A stretch of DNA of 64,000 nt from an uncultured Parabacteroides sp. (lineage in GTDB: Bacteria > Bacteroidota > Bacteroidia > Bacteroidales > Tannerellaceae): assembly GCA_944325335.1 (NCBI GenBank), contig CALUZR010000007.1, forward strand, positions 26,084 to 90,083, in the 5' to 3' direction. The position numbers and the translations under genes were made by a program. Shown in pieces: positions 37,214-46,970 of the stretch. The notes below the pieces were generated by a model, which saw only the letters and a list, made by a program, of their open reading frames with translations, was not told the DNA's origin and searched no databases. The first letter of the stretch is position 1. Each line of letters starts with the position of its first letter.

Positions 37214-38164
37214 ATGCAGTTAGCAACAAGCCAAATAAAGGAACAAGCCCGCAGATTGGGCTTCGAAGCCTGTGGCATCGCCCCGGCAGCGGCGATCCCC
37301 GGCGAGGCGGCGCGGCTGGACGCTTGGCTGGCGAAGGGATACGAAGCGGGGATGAGTTACCTGGCGAACCACCGCGCGCTGCGGCTCGACCCGGCGGAAC
37401 TGGTGCCCGGCGCACGGAGCATCATCTCCTTCGCCCTCAACTATTTCCCGGCGCAAAGGCGAGACCCGTCCCTCCCCCACATCGCCTACTACGCCTACGG
37501 CCGGGATTACCACAAGGTGATGAAACGGAAGCTGCGGCAACTTTGGGAATCGCTGGGCGGACGGGAGGAAGAGGCGCGGCTGTTTGTGGACTCCGCCCCG
37601 GTGTTGGAACGCTACTGGGCGTGGCGCGCGGGCCTCGGGTGGATAGGCAAGAACAACTGCCTGATCCTGCCGGGGCGCGGCTCCTTTTTCTTTTTGGGCG
37701 AGATTATGACGACGCGCGAGGTGGATGCGTACGATGAACCCATGCCGTCGCGGTGCGGGACGTGCGACCGCTGCCTCCGGGCCTGTCCTTCCGGGGCGTT
37801 AGAGGCGCCTCATCTCCTCAACGCCAACCGTTGTTTCTCCTACCTGACCATTGAAAACAAAGGGGAAATCCCCGACGAGCTGGCGCGGAAATTGGGGAAC
37901 CGGCTCTACGGATGCGATACGTGCCAAACAGTCTGCCCGCACAACCGCTTTGCCCGGCCGACGCATGTAGAAGAGTTTCGCCCCAGCGAGGAGCTATTGC
38001 ACCTCTCGAAAGCGGACTTGGAGAAGCTGACCGAGGAGGAGTATGACCGGATTTTCCAGGGTTCGGCCGTCCGGCGGGCGAAATACGAAGGGTTGATGCG
38101 CAACCTCCGCGCCCTCTATCCTACTCCTCCGGCAGAAGATAAGCCTCAGCCGCCCCGATCTTGA
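37214..38164 (+). CDS. queG: Epoxyqueuosine reductase
   Basis: About 316 residues run from MQLATSQIKEQARRLGFEACGIAPA, the normal N-terminus; the open frame reaches back to 37106 but only through array F. It carries two 4Fe-4S motifs, CGTCDRCLRACPSGAL and CDTCQTVCPHN, and GWIGKNNCLILPGRGSFFFLGEI, which contacts cobalamin. It performs the last step of queuosine synthesis on tRNA. Its last 44 nt overlap the 3' end of the convergent DUF3108 gene. Confidence 0.95.
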   Translation: MQLATSQIKEQARRLGFEACGIAPAAAIPGEAARLDAWLAKGYEAGMSYLANHRALRLDPAELVPGARSIISFALNYFPAQRRDPSLPHIAYYAYGRDYHKVMKRKLRQLWESLGGREEEARLFVDSAPVLERYWAWRAGLGWIGKNNCLILPGRGSFFFLGEIMTTREVDAYDEPMPSRCGTCDRCLRACPSGALEAPHLLNANRCFSYLTIENKGEIPDELARKLGNRLYGCDTCQTVCPHNRFARPTHVEEFRPSEELLHLSKADLEKLTEEEYDRIFQGSAVRRAKYEGLMRNLRALYPTPPAEDKPQPPRS

Positions 38165-38915
38165 GCTTGGCGCGCACTTTAAAGGGAAAATGGGCCGGCG
38201 AATCGAGCATCCACACCTCGCCCGCGGCTTTGCTTTGGGTAAAGGCCTCGTCGTAGACATCGACAAAGAAGTGGCGGGTCGGATACGAGCGGCCGTCGCG
38301 CTCCACGATCTGCTGTCCGTCGTAGCGGAAGGCGGTGTTCACCAAATCCTTGCCTATCGCGACCTGGAAAGGGTATTCGCGCCCGATGTGCAGCGTCTCC
38401 CAATCGAGCGAACGGAGGTAGAGCGTGGCGGAAAGCATGTCGTAAACCCGTTGACGGGCGACGAGTAGCGTGTCTATCTTCGTGCGCGACAAGGTGTAGC
38501 GGCGCGAATGCACCTCCGTCTCTTCCTCCTTATATTGAAAAGCCAGGTCGTCTATCGAATAGTAATCGCCCTCGTTGGAATGCTTGGTCGCAAAGCGCAA
38601 GAGGCGGTCCGGCTTCGTGAAATAGCTGTCCAACGAGTCGCGCATCGAAAACACCCGCTCGAAGAGGCCGGTCGTCTGGAACCGGAGCGCATAATGCCAC
38701 ACTGAATCGCCCGCCAGCGTGTCCGACTGCATCCGGAACTCCGCCCGTCCCGCCTTCGCCATAATCACCCCCCATTTGAAGTAGAGCTGGAAATGCTGCG
38801 CCTCGCCCTCGCGGAATATCCCGTGCGGCAAAGCCTGCGCCATCGCCGCGAAGGAGGAAAGGGCCAGCACGAGCGCCACCGCCAAGCGTCTAAAGCGAGA
38901 AACCACCGAGTCCAT
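38121..38915 (-). CDS. DUF3108 family exported protein
   Basis: This 264-residue protein has signal peptide MDSVVSRFRRLAVALVLALSSFAAMAQA and a beta-rich body of the DUF3108 type (EAQHFQLYFKWGVIMAKAGRAEFR ... YALRFQTTGLFERVFSMRDSLDSYF ... WMLDSPAHFPFKVRAKL). DUF3108 proteins are periplasmic and of unknown function. Its start overlaps the end of the upstream lipoprotein gene by 26 nt, suggesting coupled translation. Its end overlaps the convergent queG by 44 nt. Confidence 0.88.
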   Translation of the reverse strand: MDSVVSRFRRLAVALVLALSSFAAMAQALPHGIFREGEAQHFQLYFKWGVIMAKAGRAEFRMQSDTLAGDSVWHYALRFQTTGLFERVFSMRDSLDSYFTKPDRLLRFATKHSNEGDYYSIDDLAFQYKEEETEVHSRRYTLSRTKIDTLLVARQRVYDMLSATLYLRSLDWETLHIGREYPFQVAIGKDLVNTAFRYDGQQIVERDGRSYPTRHFFVDVYDEAFTQSKAAGEVWMLDSPAHFPFKVRAKLKIGAAEAYLLPEE

Positions 38916-40809
38916 TGGAAGAGGAATTACGTGAACTGGTCCGCCCTTCTTCGCGATAGTCGCGTTTCTTCTTGGTCACCTCTTTGGGCTTGTTTTTGGT
39001 GATGTCGAGCGGCTTTTGGCGGAGCCACGGCGTGGCATAGACGTTCCAGGTCTCTTCGATCTGGAAGTTCTGCAGGATATTGTAGACCTTCGGAGAATAG
39101 AAAACCTCCTCGGGCTGGCGTTTCTCGGCATAATTACCCGTGTCCCATTCGCCATTCCGGTTCAGGTCCAAGATGATGCGGGCGTAATACTTGTCCGGCT
39201 TCAAATCCATGAAGAGGACACCGCCGTCCTTCAGGATTGCCTTACGCACAGGCTCGTCTTTCGCGTTCAGCAACTCCACGAAAGCGCACGAGTCGACGCC
39301 TACGATATTAATATAGAGGTGCCCGTAGCTATCTTCGGGCTTAATCTTGAATGTACTTTCGAACCGGTCGTTCCATTTCCCATACAGGCTATAAATACGA
39401 GCCGAATCGACCGAAAGGCGGTACGATTCACCATATTTCCAGTCCCGGTCGATGTAATAACCCAATGAATTCAACGAATCCTGGAAGAATTCGAAGTCCA
39501 CGACGCCCCAGACCGAATCCACCTCCTGTTCCAGCTTGAAATATTCCTTGCGCAACTCCAGCGGAGGCTCATTGAACGTCACCGAGACCGTATCAAAGAG
39601 GTCCATGCTGCTCGGCGCATCCACCATCATGCCGAGGAACTCGATTTCCGGCTCATCTTTCTTCTTCCGCTTCTTTTCCGCGGGGCGCCGACGACTAATC
39701 GTCTGTATCGTATCAGTCTGCGGACGAAGCACGTTCAGGGAATCGCTCTTCGGATAAGTGATTTCCATCCGCAAGGTGTCTTGCTTCCACACCGTCGAGT
39801 CGGAAATCCAAAAGGCGATGTCTTTTCCCCCATTGTTTCGCTGGGTGATGAACCATTCTTCCGTTTGGGGCTGGAAGTTGAGCGGCACCGGAATCGGAAC
39901 TGTATCTACCGGAATATTGAAATGGAGCACAAAGTAGTGCATATCGGGCCGTTCGGGCCGCGTCATGTATTGCCGTTCGAATTTCTCCTTAAAGAGACGC
40001 AAATGGATATCGTCGGGCAAGAAGCGCGTATAGGGCACGCTCAAGATGGTATCGATCGTGAGCGTATCCTTCCAGATCGTATCCTGGCGGATGGCCGGTT
40101 CACAAGTAGGAATGATGAGCGAATCGGTCCAAGCGATGTCTTCGCCCGGTTGGTCGAACTTATAATCCCGGTTTACATCGTTAAGCGCATAAATACGATA
40201 CGTCCCCGGCTTTATATTGCGCACCGTGAAACGTCCCTTGTCATTCGTGCGGGAGGTACGGTAGAACGGGACCGTGCGGAAGGCCGAATCCGCCAAGTTA
40301 CTATGCAATCCAATAGAAATACCAGGCATCGGTTCCAAATTCTCGGCATTCAGCACATAACCCGAGACCTCCATCGAGTCGATAATATCGCCCGTCGAGA
40401 AGGCAAAGGTAAAATTCTCGAGCACATTCTTCTCGTTATTATCGGCTATCGAGTTGGTAAAGTCGATGGTGTACGTCATATTCTCTTGCAACGTATCCAG
40501 CAATTCGACTTGCACCTTCTTGCCCGACGCGCGGATAATGGGCGTTTCCCGTTGCGGAGGCGTGATGATGACGTTCTCCATCGGATTATCCAATTGGATC
40601 AGCTCGTCGAAAAGGATTTCTATCTTCTTTCCTTGATAATTAATCGTATTCGGAGCCGGCGTACTGCTAACAAACTTCGGAGGCAATTCGTCGTAAGGCC
40701 CTCCGTTGGGAGTCGCCATGTTCGCGCAAGCATACAGGCACAAAGAAAGGATGCCCGCAAACACCGCCGGCACGAACCGTTTGATATTATTTCTTCTGAT
40801 GGGTCTCAT
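38890..40809 (-). CDS. Ig-like (Big_5) domain lipoprotein
   Basis: This 639-residue protein has a lipoprotein signal (MRPIRRNNIKRFVPAVFAGILSLCLYAC) with the lipobox LYAC. After NGGPYDELPPKFVSSTPAPNTINYQGKKIEILFDE begins a Big_5-type Ig domain (residues ~45-140), then a carboxypeptidase-regulatory-like/SdrD-B-like module (VSGYVLNAENLEPMPGISIGLH ... RFTVRNIKPGTYRIYALNDVNRDYKFD). The C-terminus is basic (KKKRDYREEGRTSSRNSSSNG). It is probably anchored in the outer membrane or periplasm; no function is known. It is transcribed from TATTTTTG at 40836-40843. Confidence 0.85.
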   Translation of the reverse strand: MRPIRRNNIKRFVPAVFAGILSLCLYACANMATPNGGPYDELPPKFVSSTPAPNTINYQGKKIEILFDELIQLDNPMENVIITPPQRETPIIRASGKKVQVELLDTLQENMTYTIDFTNSIADNNEKNVLENFTFAFSTGDIIDSMEVSGYVLNAENLEPMPGISIGLHSNLADSAFRTVPFYRTSRTNDKGRFTVRNIKPGTYRIYALNDVNRDYKFDQPGEDIAWTDSLIIPTCEPAIRQDTIWKDTLTIDTILSVPYTRFLPDDIHLRLFKEKFERQYMTRPERPDMHYFVLHFNIPVDTVPIPVPLNFQPQTEEWFITQRNNGGKDIAFWISDSTVWKQDTLRMEITYPKSDSLNVLRPQTDTIQTISRRRPAEKKRKKKDEPEIEFLGMMVDAPSSMDLFDTVSVTFNEPPLELRKEYFKLEQEVDSVWGVVDFEFFQDSLNSLGYYIDRDWKYGESYRLSVDSARIYSLYGKWNDRFESTFKIKPEDSYGHLYINIVGVDSCAFVELLNAKDEPVRKAILKDGGVLFMDLKPDKYYARIILDLNRNGEWDTGNYAEKRQPEEVFYSPKVYNILQNFQIEETWNVYATPWLRQKPLDITKNKPKEVTKKKRDYREEGRTSSRNSSSNGLGGFSL

Positions 40810-40835
40810 TTATTTCACTTTTCCTAAAATCCCGA

Positions 40836-40843
40836 CAAAAATA
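40836..40843 (-). promoter_or_regulatory. -7 box of the Ig-like lipoprotein gene
   Basis: TATTTTTG on the minus strand, about 27 nt before the ATG at 40809 and after the terminator of the small RNA candidate, so the two transcripts are separate. Confidence 0.6.
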
Positions 40844-40878
40844 GGGATTTATATTGGATTAGAAAGACAAGTAGGCAT

Positions 40879-40970
40879 AAAAAAAGAGTGCCCCGTTTCA
40901 CAACCGGACACTCCTCAAACCAAAACCTTAACTATGAAAAATTTTATCAAAACCTTTAATTTAGGATTTC
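40879..40970 (-). ncRNA. Candidate small RNA 1 (promoter plus terminator, no ORF)
   Basis: A minus-strand TACCTTTG at 40977-40984 is followed by ~90 nt ending in a hairpin (GAGTG..CACTC, 40886-40913) and a run of seven T. The internal words TTTTTCATAGTTAAGGTTTTGG recur, slightly changed, in candidate 2 at 61339-61410. No start codon with an open frame lies within it. Probably a stand-alone non-coding RNA of a family common in Bacteroidales; I cannot name the family. Confidence 0.55.
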
Positions 40971-41038
40971 ATACTGCAAAGGTAAGGCAACTTTCTTTAC
41001 TGCGCAAATATTTCGGTTTATTTTTGTACTAAAAAATG

Positions 41039-42328
41039 TTATTCATTGAATTCTTTCCGGAGTAATTGATAGCCGAACCGGCAAAATAGGCATTTCTTGA
41101 GTTCGCAATAATTGCGCATCAATTGGATAAGCGCTTGGCTATCGCCGGCATGTTTCGCCTCTATGCCAGCTTGTTGGAAGAGCTGGACAATGGTATTCTT
41201 CTCGGCAGGAATGCGTTCGAGGAGCTTCAACGCCCGTTCGCTATATTCGGGTTGATGGTGCGCATGGCCATAGGCGAACATCATTGGGACGACACTATTA
41301 ATCAAAAGGATATTCAGCGCATTCTCGCCCAAACTCTTCTTCCGGAAAATGGACGGATACTTGAAATTGTAGTGCGTATCCCAGAAATCGGACGCGCTTA
41401 CCCGAAACAAATCCTTTATCTCGCGTGGCGTACGGGCTTGCAAAACGGCCGAAAGCAAATGTTCCCGCTGGGAAAAGATAGCCGCCAATTGCACCAATTT
41501 GACGTGGGGCGTCGCATTCGGACGTAAGCGCAGGTTCCGGAAAAGATGCGGCTCCAACGGCACCAGAAAATCATACTTATGCCGCAGGAACTCATATTCT
41601 TGCTGGAGTAACCGGTAATAATGGTGCTGCCCCTCGGCCTCTTCGTGGAGCAATCCGGCTTGCCCTAAAAACAAAGCCTCGACTTGCGAAATGCTATTCC
41701 GCTGCTTCTGGATGCATTTAAGTGGAAGACTTCGCGCCAACCGTTCGAACGCATCGCCATTCACCCCAAAGCCGAAATTGCGGCACAACAGGATATAAAA
41801 CGCTTCGTTCCAGTCCTGTTGCTTCTGTCCAAGCCATTTAAAGATATCCTGCGTCTTGCGCTCCAAGCGTTCGCTTAGCAACGCATCCAGCCATTCCGTG
41901 CGATACACAGGCTCGATAGCAGGCAAACGTTCCAAACAAGCCAAATTGCGATCGCGGCTCAAGAGCCATTCCACATTCGCCACGACCCTATCCGGCACGA
42001 CCATCACCATTTGCGGAATCATTTCATGCGTACCGGGACGCTCTACCTCCATATCATCTTCCAAAACCACATGCAGGATCACATTCCCATACGTCGCATC
42101 ATCCGGATGTCCATGCTTGCGCCAATCCGAAGCCCTATCGTGTATTTCCACGCTTCCAGCCCACACCGTACCATTCATCTTGATTTTCGCATTAAAGAAA
42201 TCCGGGCCACTATCCCGATTCTGAATACCCGGATCCAACACTTCCAAGCGTATCCCTTTCGTCGTCTGCAGGTCAACGGCCTCATAAAGCCGATATTTCC
42301 AAATGTATTGTAAAAATATTTCCTTCAT
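41039..42328 (-). CDS. DUF2851 family protein
   Basis: This 429-residue cytoplasmic protein shows the DUF2851 pattern: FLQYIWKYRLYEAVDLQTTKG at the start, LEVLDPGIQNRDSGPDFFNAKIKMNGTVWAGSVEIHDRASDWRKHGH with conserved DSGPDF and GSVEIH, which resembles a PD-(D/E)XK nuclease core (Asp ... Glu-x-His), and a long helical C-terminal half. Function unknown. Transcribed alone from TACCTTTG at 42374-42381. Confidence 0.9.
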   Translation of the reverse strand: MKEIFLQYIWKYRLYEAVDLQTTKGIRLEVLDPGIQNRDSGPDFFNAKIKMNGTVWAGSVEIHDRASDWRKHGHPDDATYGNVILHVVLEDDMEVERPGTHEMIPQMVMVVPDRVVANVEWLLSRDRNLACLERLPAIEPVYRTEWLDALLSERLERKTQDIFKWLGQKQQDWNEAFYILLCRNFGFGVNGDAFERLARSLPLKCIQKQRNSISQVEALFLGQAGLLHEEAEGQHHYYRLLQQEYEFLRHKYDFLVPLEPHLFRNLRLRPNATPHVKLVQLAAIFSQREHLLSAVLQARTPREIKDLFRVSASDFWDTHYNFKYPSIFRKKSLGENALNILLINSVVPMMFAYGHAHHQPEYSERALKLLERIPAEKNTIVQLFQQAGIEAKHAGDSQALIQLMRNYCELKKCLFCRFGYQLLRKEFNE

Positions 42329-42373
42329 TTCTCACAGTTAATGTTTAATGAGACGCTCCAATAGCAGAGTGCC

Positions 42374-42381
42374 CAAAGGTA
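42374..42381 (-). promoter_or_regulatory. -7 box of the DUF2851 gene
   Basis: TACCTTTG on the minus strand, about 45 nt upstream of the ATG at 42328. Confidence 0.7.
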
Positions 42382-42526
42382 CGAACTAATTTCGATACGG
42401 GCAATACCCTTCGCCCCTTTTTCTTCCTTTTTATCGCTTCATATCCGTTTTTTCTTAGAAGGAGAAAAGGAAAGCGGGAGAAAAGTCCCGAAGGCTTCCT
42501 CCCGCTCAATCTATTCTATCATGCTA

Positions 42527-45500
42527 TCAACGCACGATTACCTTCACACGTTTCACATCCTGTCCGTTTTCTAAGACAACGACATAGATACCGGCCGGAA
42601 CGCGTACCTGCACATCGCCATCCAGGTGTTGTTGTGCTTGGATGCGTCCACTGATGCTTACTACCGTCAAGTCCGCATTCGAGACGTTCTTCACTTGGAT
42701 ATAGCCTTTACCTGCATAGATACCAGCCGACTCGATATCCTCGATGCCCGTCGGCACACCGCTGAATACAGCTTCGAGCTTCGTATCCTTATACAACGTG
42801 ATTTCATAGATTTGCTCCTTGCTGCCGTCCGACCATTTCTCAAAGTCTACACCGCTTTCCGGGAATGCAATGACCGTAATCACATCGCCATAATAATACT
42901 TGCCGTCGATATAATCGCTTTCCACCTGAACCGAACCAATCTTGTAACCACCTTTGTTCTCGTATTCAGTCGGAATCTCAACTTTGATTTCTGTCGGATT
43001 CGAAAGCGATACAGAAACAGAGATATTCTCCGTCACCTCTTCTACCGAATAGAAACCATCCTTAGGTTTCAACGTCTCGCCGCGAGAGGTTCGAACGACA
43101 ATCTTTGACATATCCTCAGCCAATGCCTTTACCGTGAAGTGGTATGAACCGCCACGTGGCACACTGAACTCACCGGTCTCCACCTCGAATCCACGACCGG
43201 AAGCATCCACCTCGACTACATATTTTGAATTAGGATCGACCACCTCTTGCTCGATCACTTCGAAGTAAGCCTTGATATCCATCTTGCCGTTGAATGTGAA
43301 CGCAGCATTCGTTACCCCCGTCTCGCCATACGATACCGAAACGCCTGTAATTGATATCAAACGAACCTTCGTCGCATCTTTCGGTTTAGCTGTCAAATAA
43401 AGCTGCGTGCCCTTCTTCAATGTGCTGCCGCTCGGAACGATACCATACGCATCACGTACTTCAATCATACCCAACCCATCCGGATTCGAGTAAGTCAAGA
43501 CGTACTCGTCGGTTACTTCGACTTTGACAGTCTTCGTTAACTCTACCTCTGCATAATTGGGGTCAGCAGGAACGAACTTAACGCGATAGTTACCTGTCTT
43601 ATTCACAGTAGCACTTTCATTCCATACATACTTACCTGCAATATTCGGCGAACCTGTCAATTCAGAATCACTCAGCGGTGAGCCAGCACCAATAGCACTT
43701 GCCTTTGGTGTAACATCCCCGATTTCAGTTTCTGTCAGCTTTTTCGGTAAGATAACTAACTTACCTGTAGCTTCCATTGCCTTATAATTCTTAGAATCCT
43801 CACGCACTAAAGTTACATCGTAGCTTCCTACATTTACCGGCTCCGGAACAATTGTACCATTTTGCGTATAGGTAATGGTCCAATAGTTATCAGCAGTATA
43901 GATACCAATCTCCTTAGCTATTTCACCACCTTTGCTATCATTCCATTTTAAGCTATCATAGTCGATAACAAACGTCTGTGCCTTTCCTGTATAAATAACT
44001 TCTTGCGTAGTCTCTGATGCATTCGTATTCAACACAGCTTGAGTACGGCTATCCTTTATTTCCAATAAGAAGCTCAACAGTTCGCGCCCATTGCCTTCTT
44101 TGCCATCTAAGTCGATTGTATAGCCCTCTTGACCGTTTTTCCATACTTCTTCTTTCTTGATAGCATTACCTTCTTTTTCTACACGGTAAACCTCATAAAC
44201 TACATCCGTATAAGTAGCAGGAGCAGCATCTTTCACATCGAAAGTAAGCTTTGTACCATCCGCCAACTTATCACCGTTATGAACCTCAGCACCACCGTTC
44301 ATCACAATCAAGCCCGGAGCACTTGCCTCATTTACTTCTATCTCAATGGTAGCCGACTTGCCATCTTTGTCAACCAATGCAACTGTTGCAGCTTCAGAAG
44401 TAAGCATATTCTTATTATCTGCATTAGCTGTAAACTGCACACTAACCGACTTAGCCGTAGCACTGAATGATTCTTCAGCGTTAAATACCAATTCGAACTT
44501 ACCGGCTTTAGCCATCTCGTCCGCACTCAGTGAATACATCTTGTCGCCTTGCTGATAACCTACTTTACCGCCTGTGATTTCGTAAGTATCCTTACCATCC
44601 TTTTCTACCACTTTCACGGTAGGCAGTTCAGTGATTACCAACTGTACGCCTGCTATCTTATACATTCTCTTCTGATCTACTGCTTGATACTGTGAATCTG
44701 CATCACGTTGGAAGCGGACGTAGTATGTACCAATTGCATCATACGCCTTGGTAGTCCATTCAGTAGCATCTTCAGAGCTTGCATACGTCAACGGCTTAAA
44801 GCCAGTCATGTTAACGACCTTCTCATTATCATCTGCATCTGTTACTTTTACTTGATACATATCCGAAGTAATGCTTTGCGGCTGTCCGTTATATGGCAGT
44901 TCCAGTTCATCTTCATTCAACGTTACTGTAATCTGCTTCAAAGCAACAAAATCTACGACTAACTTAGCGCTGCGGCTCGGCATTGTATAGTCAATAATAT
45001 AAGTACCCTCTCCATCCTTACGGAACGTCTGCTTTTCTCCATTAATTTGAGCAGTAATCTTATTAGCTACTTGTTCATCTTTCAATGAAATGGTAACTTC
45101 CAGCTGAGTCCCAGCTAAAACATTAGCAGCACCTGTTCCATTTGTATAAGTAACCTTAACTTCTTTGCCATTCGACTTGTCTTTGATACTAAAGTTGCTC
45201 AACTCACCATTCGTATCTGCGCTCGGGCGAATAATAGTCAAACGATATGCTTTTGCTTTGTAAGTTACTTTCACTGCAATATCCTTACCTTTTTCAACAG
45301 CAGGTACATTTACTACTGCATTAAAACTGCACTTATCCTCAGATATACCCTTTGATGTTATATCTGAATCACCGATTTCAACCTTTTCGATTTCAAACCC
45401 CTCTTTTGCTTCTACGTTAATGGCCAACTCTTCTCCGGTCGTAATGGCAGAGCCTGATGTCAAGCGTCCATTGTCTGATAACACTTCCAGTGTTCCTGCC

Positions 45501-46741
45501 GGGTCTTGCTCGAATACAATCTTATTCGATGATGCTTCCGACTTTACTTTGATTTCAATATCATCATCACCATCTACCGTAAAGAAATGGCTATCGCCCT
45601 GCTGTTCCTCTGCAGTCGCACCTGTCACTACTTCAAATCCGGCAAACTGATAACCATCTTGCGAAACAGCAGACAGCGCAAACTGTTGACCATACGTCAA
45701 TGTACCAGTCTCTGTATCGAAATCTTCGCCATTAACTGTAACCTTTACTGTTACCTTATTATTGTCCGGATTATCAATCTGCAACTTAAACGTAGCTTGC
45801 TTGACATTCAGCTTAACGCCGGTCAGTACCACACTTTCATACGCTTTATTCAGGATCTTAATATCAGCTGTGAATACGCCATACTTATCATATACTCCGT
45901 TCGCATTTCGGAAATGATAGAATGCCTTCGCCTTATCCCAATTGCCTTGTCCTGTCGCATAAGAGGTAATATCATTGCCTTCAGCATTTTTCAAAGCAAT
46001 AATCTGCAACTCGTTCTGCTGAATACTCTTCAGGTTGTTATAAATGCCATTAGTATGTTCAAATAACTCTTCGGGATAAAGCAAGAAACTCTTCGCGGTA
46101 TTGTTAACACCATAACCACTATACTCATCACCCTTCCATTCAACTTTCCCAATCGAATACTTCGTCATCTTATCCGTCTTCGCCGGAATATAAGTCAACT
46201 TATTGTCAGGAACAACCAGTTCGGTTAATTCGGGCAAATAATCTGTATTCGCAGAAGCACTACCAATTTTTATCCAAGTCAAACCTGCAGCCTTATCTGT
46301 AAACTTAACCGAATTGATGTACAGCAACAACTTCGAGTCATTTTCTGTAGGAGCCGTTCCTTCATTATCTTTATTGATAGTAAACTCCGAAACCTTCCCA
46401 TCTACAGTAATACCGACTTTACCCCATTTATCTTCATCATTCTCCGGAACAGCCGTTTGTATATACAGATTCAAGTCATCCTTATCAGCTTTGACTTTAT
46501 AAATCGCCTTTTCCGTATTACTGCCTGAAGATAAATCCAAGAAACTATTATCTAACTCCTTTATCTGAGGATAAGAAGCAGCATCTCCGGAAGCGACAAA
46601 TCCCTTAGTGGAAGAAGTAAACGTAATGGTCGCCTCACCCCCTTTAGGAATGATAACTTTTATAGGCACGTTATCCGCCGCCTTCACCAACCCCACTGAC
46701 ACGAATATCATCAGCAGAGCTAAAAGTAATCGTTGTTTCAT
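42527..46741 (-). CDS. Large secreted MBG/Ig-like repeat surface protein, paralogue
   Basis: This 1404-residue protein has the same design as the protein at 4035-8150: signal peptide MKQRLLLALLMIFVSVGLVKA, Ig/MBG-like beta repeats, an InlB-B-like stretch (FEKWSDGSKEQIYEITLYKDTKLEAVFSG) and a sorting-tail-like C-terminus (GIEDIESAGIYAGKGYIQVKN ... VPAGIYVVVLEN ... KVIVR). The ends are highly similar between the paralogues while the middles diverge, typical of surface proteins under diversifying selection. It follows DUF6383 copy 3 across array G. No TAnnTTTG box is seen before it. Confidence 0.85.
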   Translation of the reverse strand: MKQRLLLALLMIFVSVGLVKAADNVPIKVIIPKGGEATITFTSSTKGFVASGDAASYPQIKELDNSFLDLSSGSNTEKAIYKVKADKDDLNLYIQTAVPENDEDKWGKVGITVDGKVSEFTINKDNEGTAPTENDSKLLLYINSVKFTDKAAGLTWIKIGSASANTDYLPELTELVVPDNKLTYIPAKTDKMTKYSIGKVEWKGDEYSGYGVNNTAKSFLLYPEELFEHTNGIYNNLKSIQQNELQIIALKNAEGNDITSYATGQGNWDKAKAFYHFRNANGVYDKYGVFTADIKILNKAYESVVLTGVKLNVKQATFKLQIDNPDNNKVTVKVTVNGEDFDTETGTLTYGQQFALSAVSQDGYQFAGFEVVTGATAEEQQGDSHFFTVDGDDDIEIKVKSEASSNKIVFEQDPAGTLEVLSDNGRLTSGSAITTGEELAINVEAKEGFEIEKVEIGDSDITSKGISEDKCSFNAVVNVPAVEKGKDIAVKVTYKAKAYRLTIIRPSADTNGELSNFSIKDKSNGKEVKVTYTNGTGAANVLAGTQLEVTISLKDEQVANKITAQINGEKQTFRKDGEGTYIIDYTMPSRSAKLVVDFVALKQITVTLNEDELELPYNGQPQSITSDMYQVKVTDADDNEKVVNMTGFKPLTYASSEDATEWTTKAYDAIGTYYVRFQRDADSQYQAVDQKRMYKIAGVQLVITELPTVKVVEKDGKDTYEITGGKVGYQQGDKMYSLSADEMAKAGKFELVFNAEESFSATAKSVSVQFTANADNKNMLTSEAATVALVDKDGKSATIEIEVNEASAPGLIVMNGGAEVHNGDKLADGTKLTFDVKDAAPATYTDVVYEVYRVEKEGNAIKKEEVWKNGQEGYTIDLDGKEGNGRELLSFLLEIKDSRTQAVLNTNASETTQEVIYTGKAQTFVIDYDSLKWNDSKGGEIAKEIGIYTADNYWTITYTQNGTIVPEPVNVGSYDVTLVREDSKNYKAMEATGKLVILPKKLTETEIGDVTPKASAIGAGSPLSDSELTGSPNIAGKYVWNESATVNKTGNYRVKFVPADPNYAEVELTKTVKVEVTDEYVLTYSNPDGLGMIEVRDAYGIVPSGSTLKKGTQLYLTAKPKDATKVRLISITGVSVSYGETGVTNAAFTFNGKMDIKAYFEVIEQEVVDPNSKYVVEVDASGRGFEVETGEFSVPRGGSYHFTVKALAEDMSKIVVRTSRGETLKPKDGFYSVEEVTENISVSVSLSNPTEIKVEIPTEYENKGGYKIGSVQVESDYIDGKYYYGDVITVIAFPESGVDFEKWSDGSKEQIYEITLYKDTKLEAVFSGVPTGIEDIESAGIYAGKGYIQVKNVSNADLTVVSISGRIQAQQHLDGDVQVRVPAGIYVVVLENGQDVKRVKVIVR

Positions 46742-46812
46742 ATCATGATATGTTTAATAGTTTTTACTCTGTTTGTTTATCTCGTTTTTTATGCGGCCTG
46801 TCCGCTCGTTTT

Positions 46813-46900
46813 TGGGAAAGCACCTTTCCGTTATAAGGGAAAACACCTTTCCTGCATACGGGAAAGCATCTTTCCCTTATCGGGGAAACCTCCTTTCCCA
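46813..46900. repeat. Palindrome array G (23-bp period)
   Basis: Four near-palindromes with GGGAAA/TTTCCC arms are centred at about 46822, 46845, 46868 and 46891, exactly 23 bp apart. The DNA on both sides matches the DNA around array B (TTTACTCTGTTTGTT on the gene side; the GAGAGGGGC terminator on the other), but the palindrome itself is unrelated to array B. Confidence 0.88.
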
Positions 46901-46933
46901 AATTTGGGGCGGCCCAAGGTCGCGGTTTATGAC

Positions 46934-46970
46934 TAAAAAGCCCCTCTCGTTGTTCGGAGAGAGGCCTTTT
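46934..46970 (-). terminator. Intrinsic terminator after DUF6383 copy 3
   Basis: On the minus strand GGCCTCTCTCC/GAGAGGGGC is followed by TTTTT; near-identical to the hairpin at 8331-8367. Confidence 0.85.
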
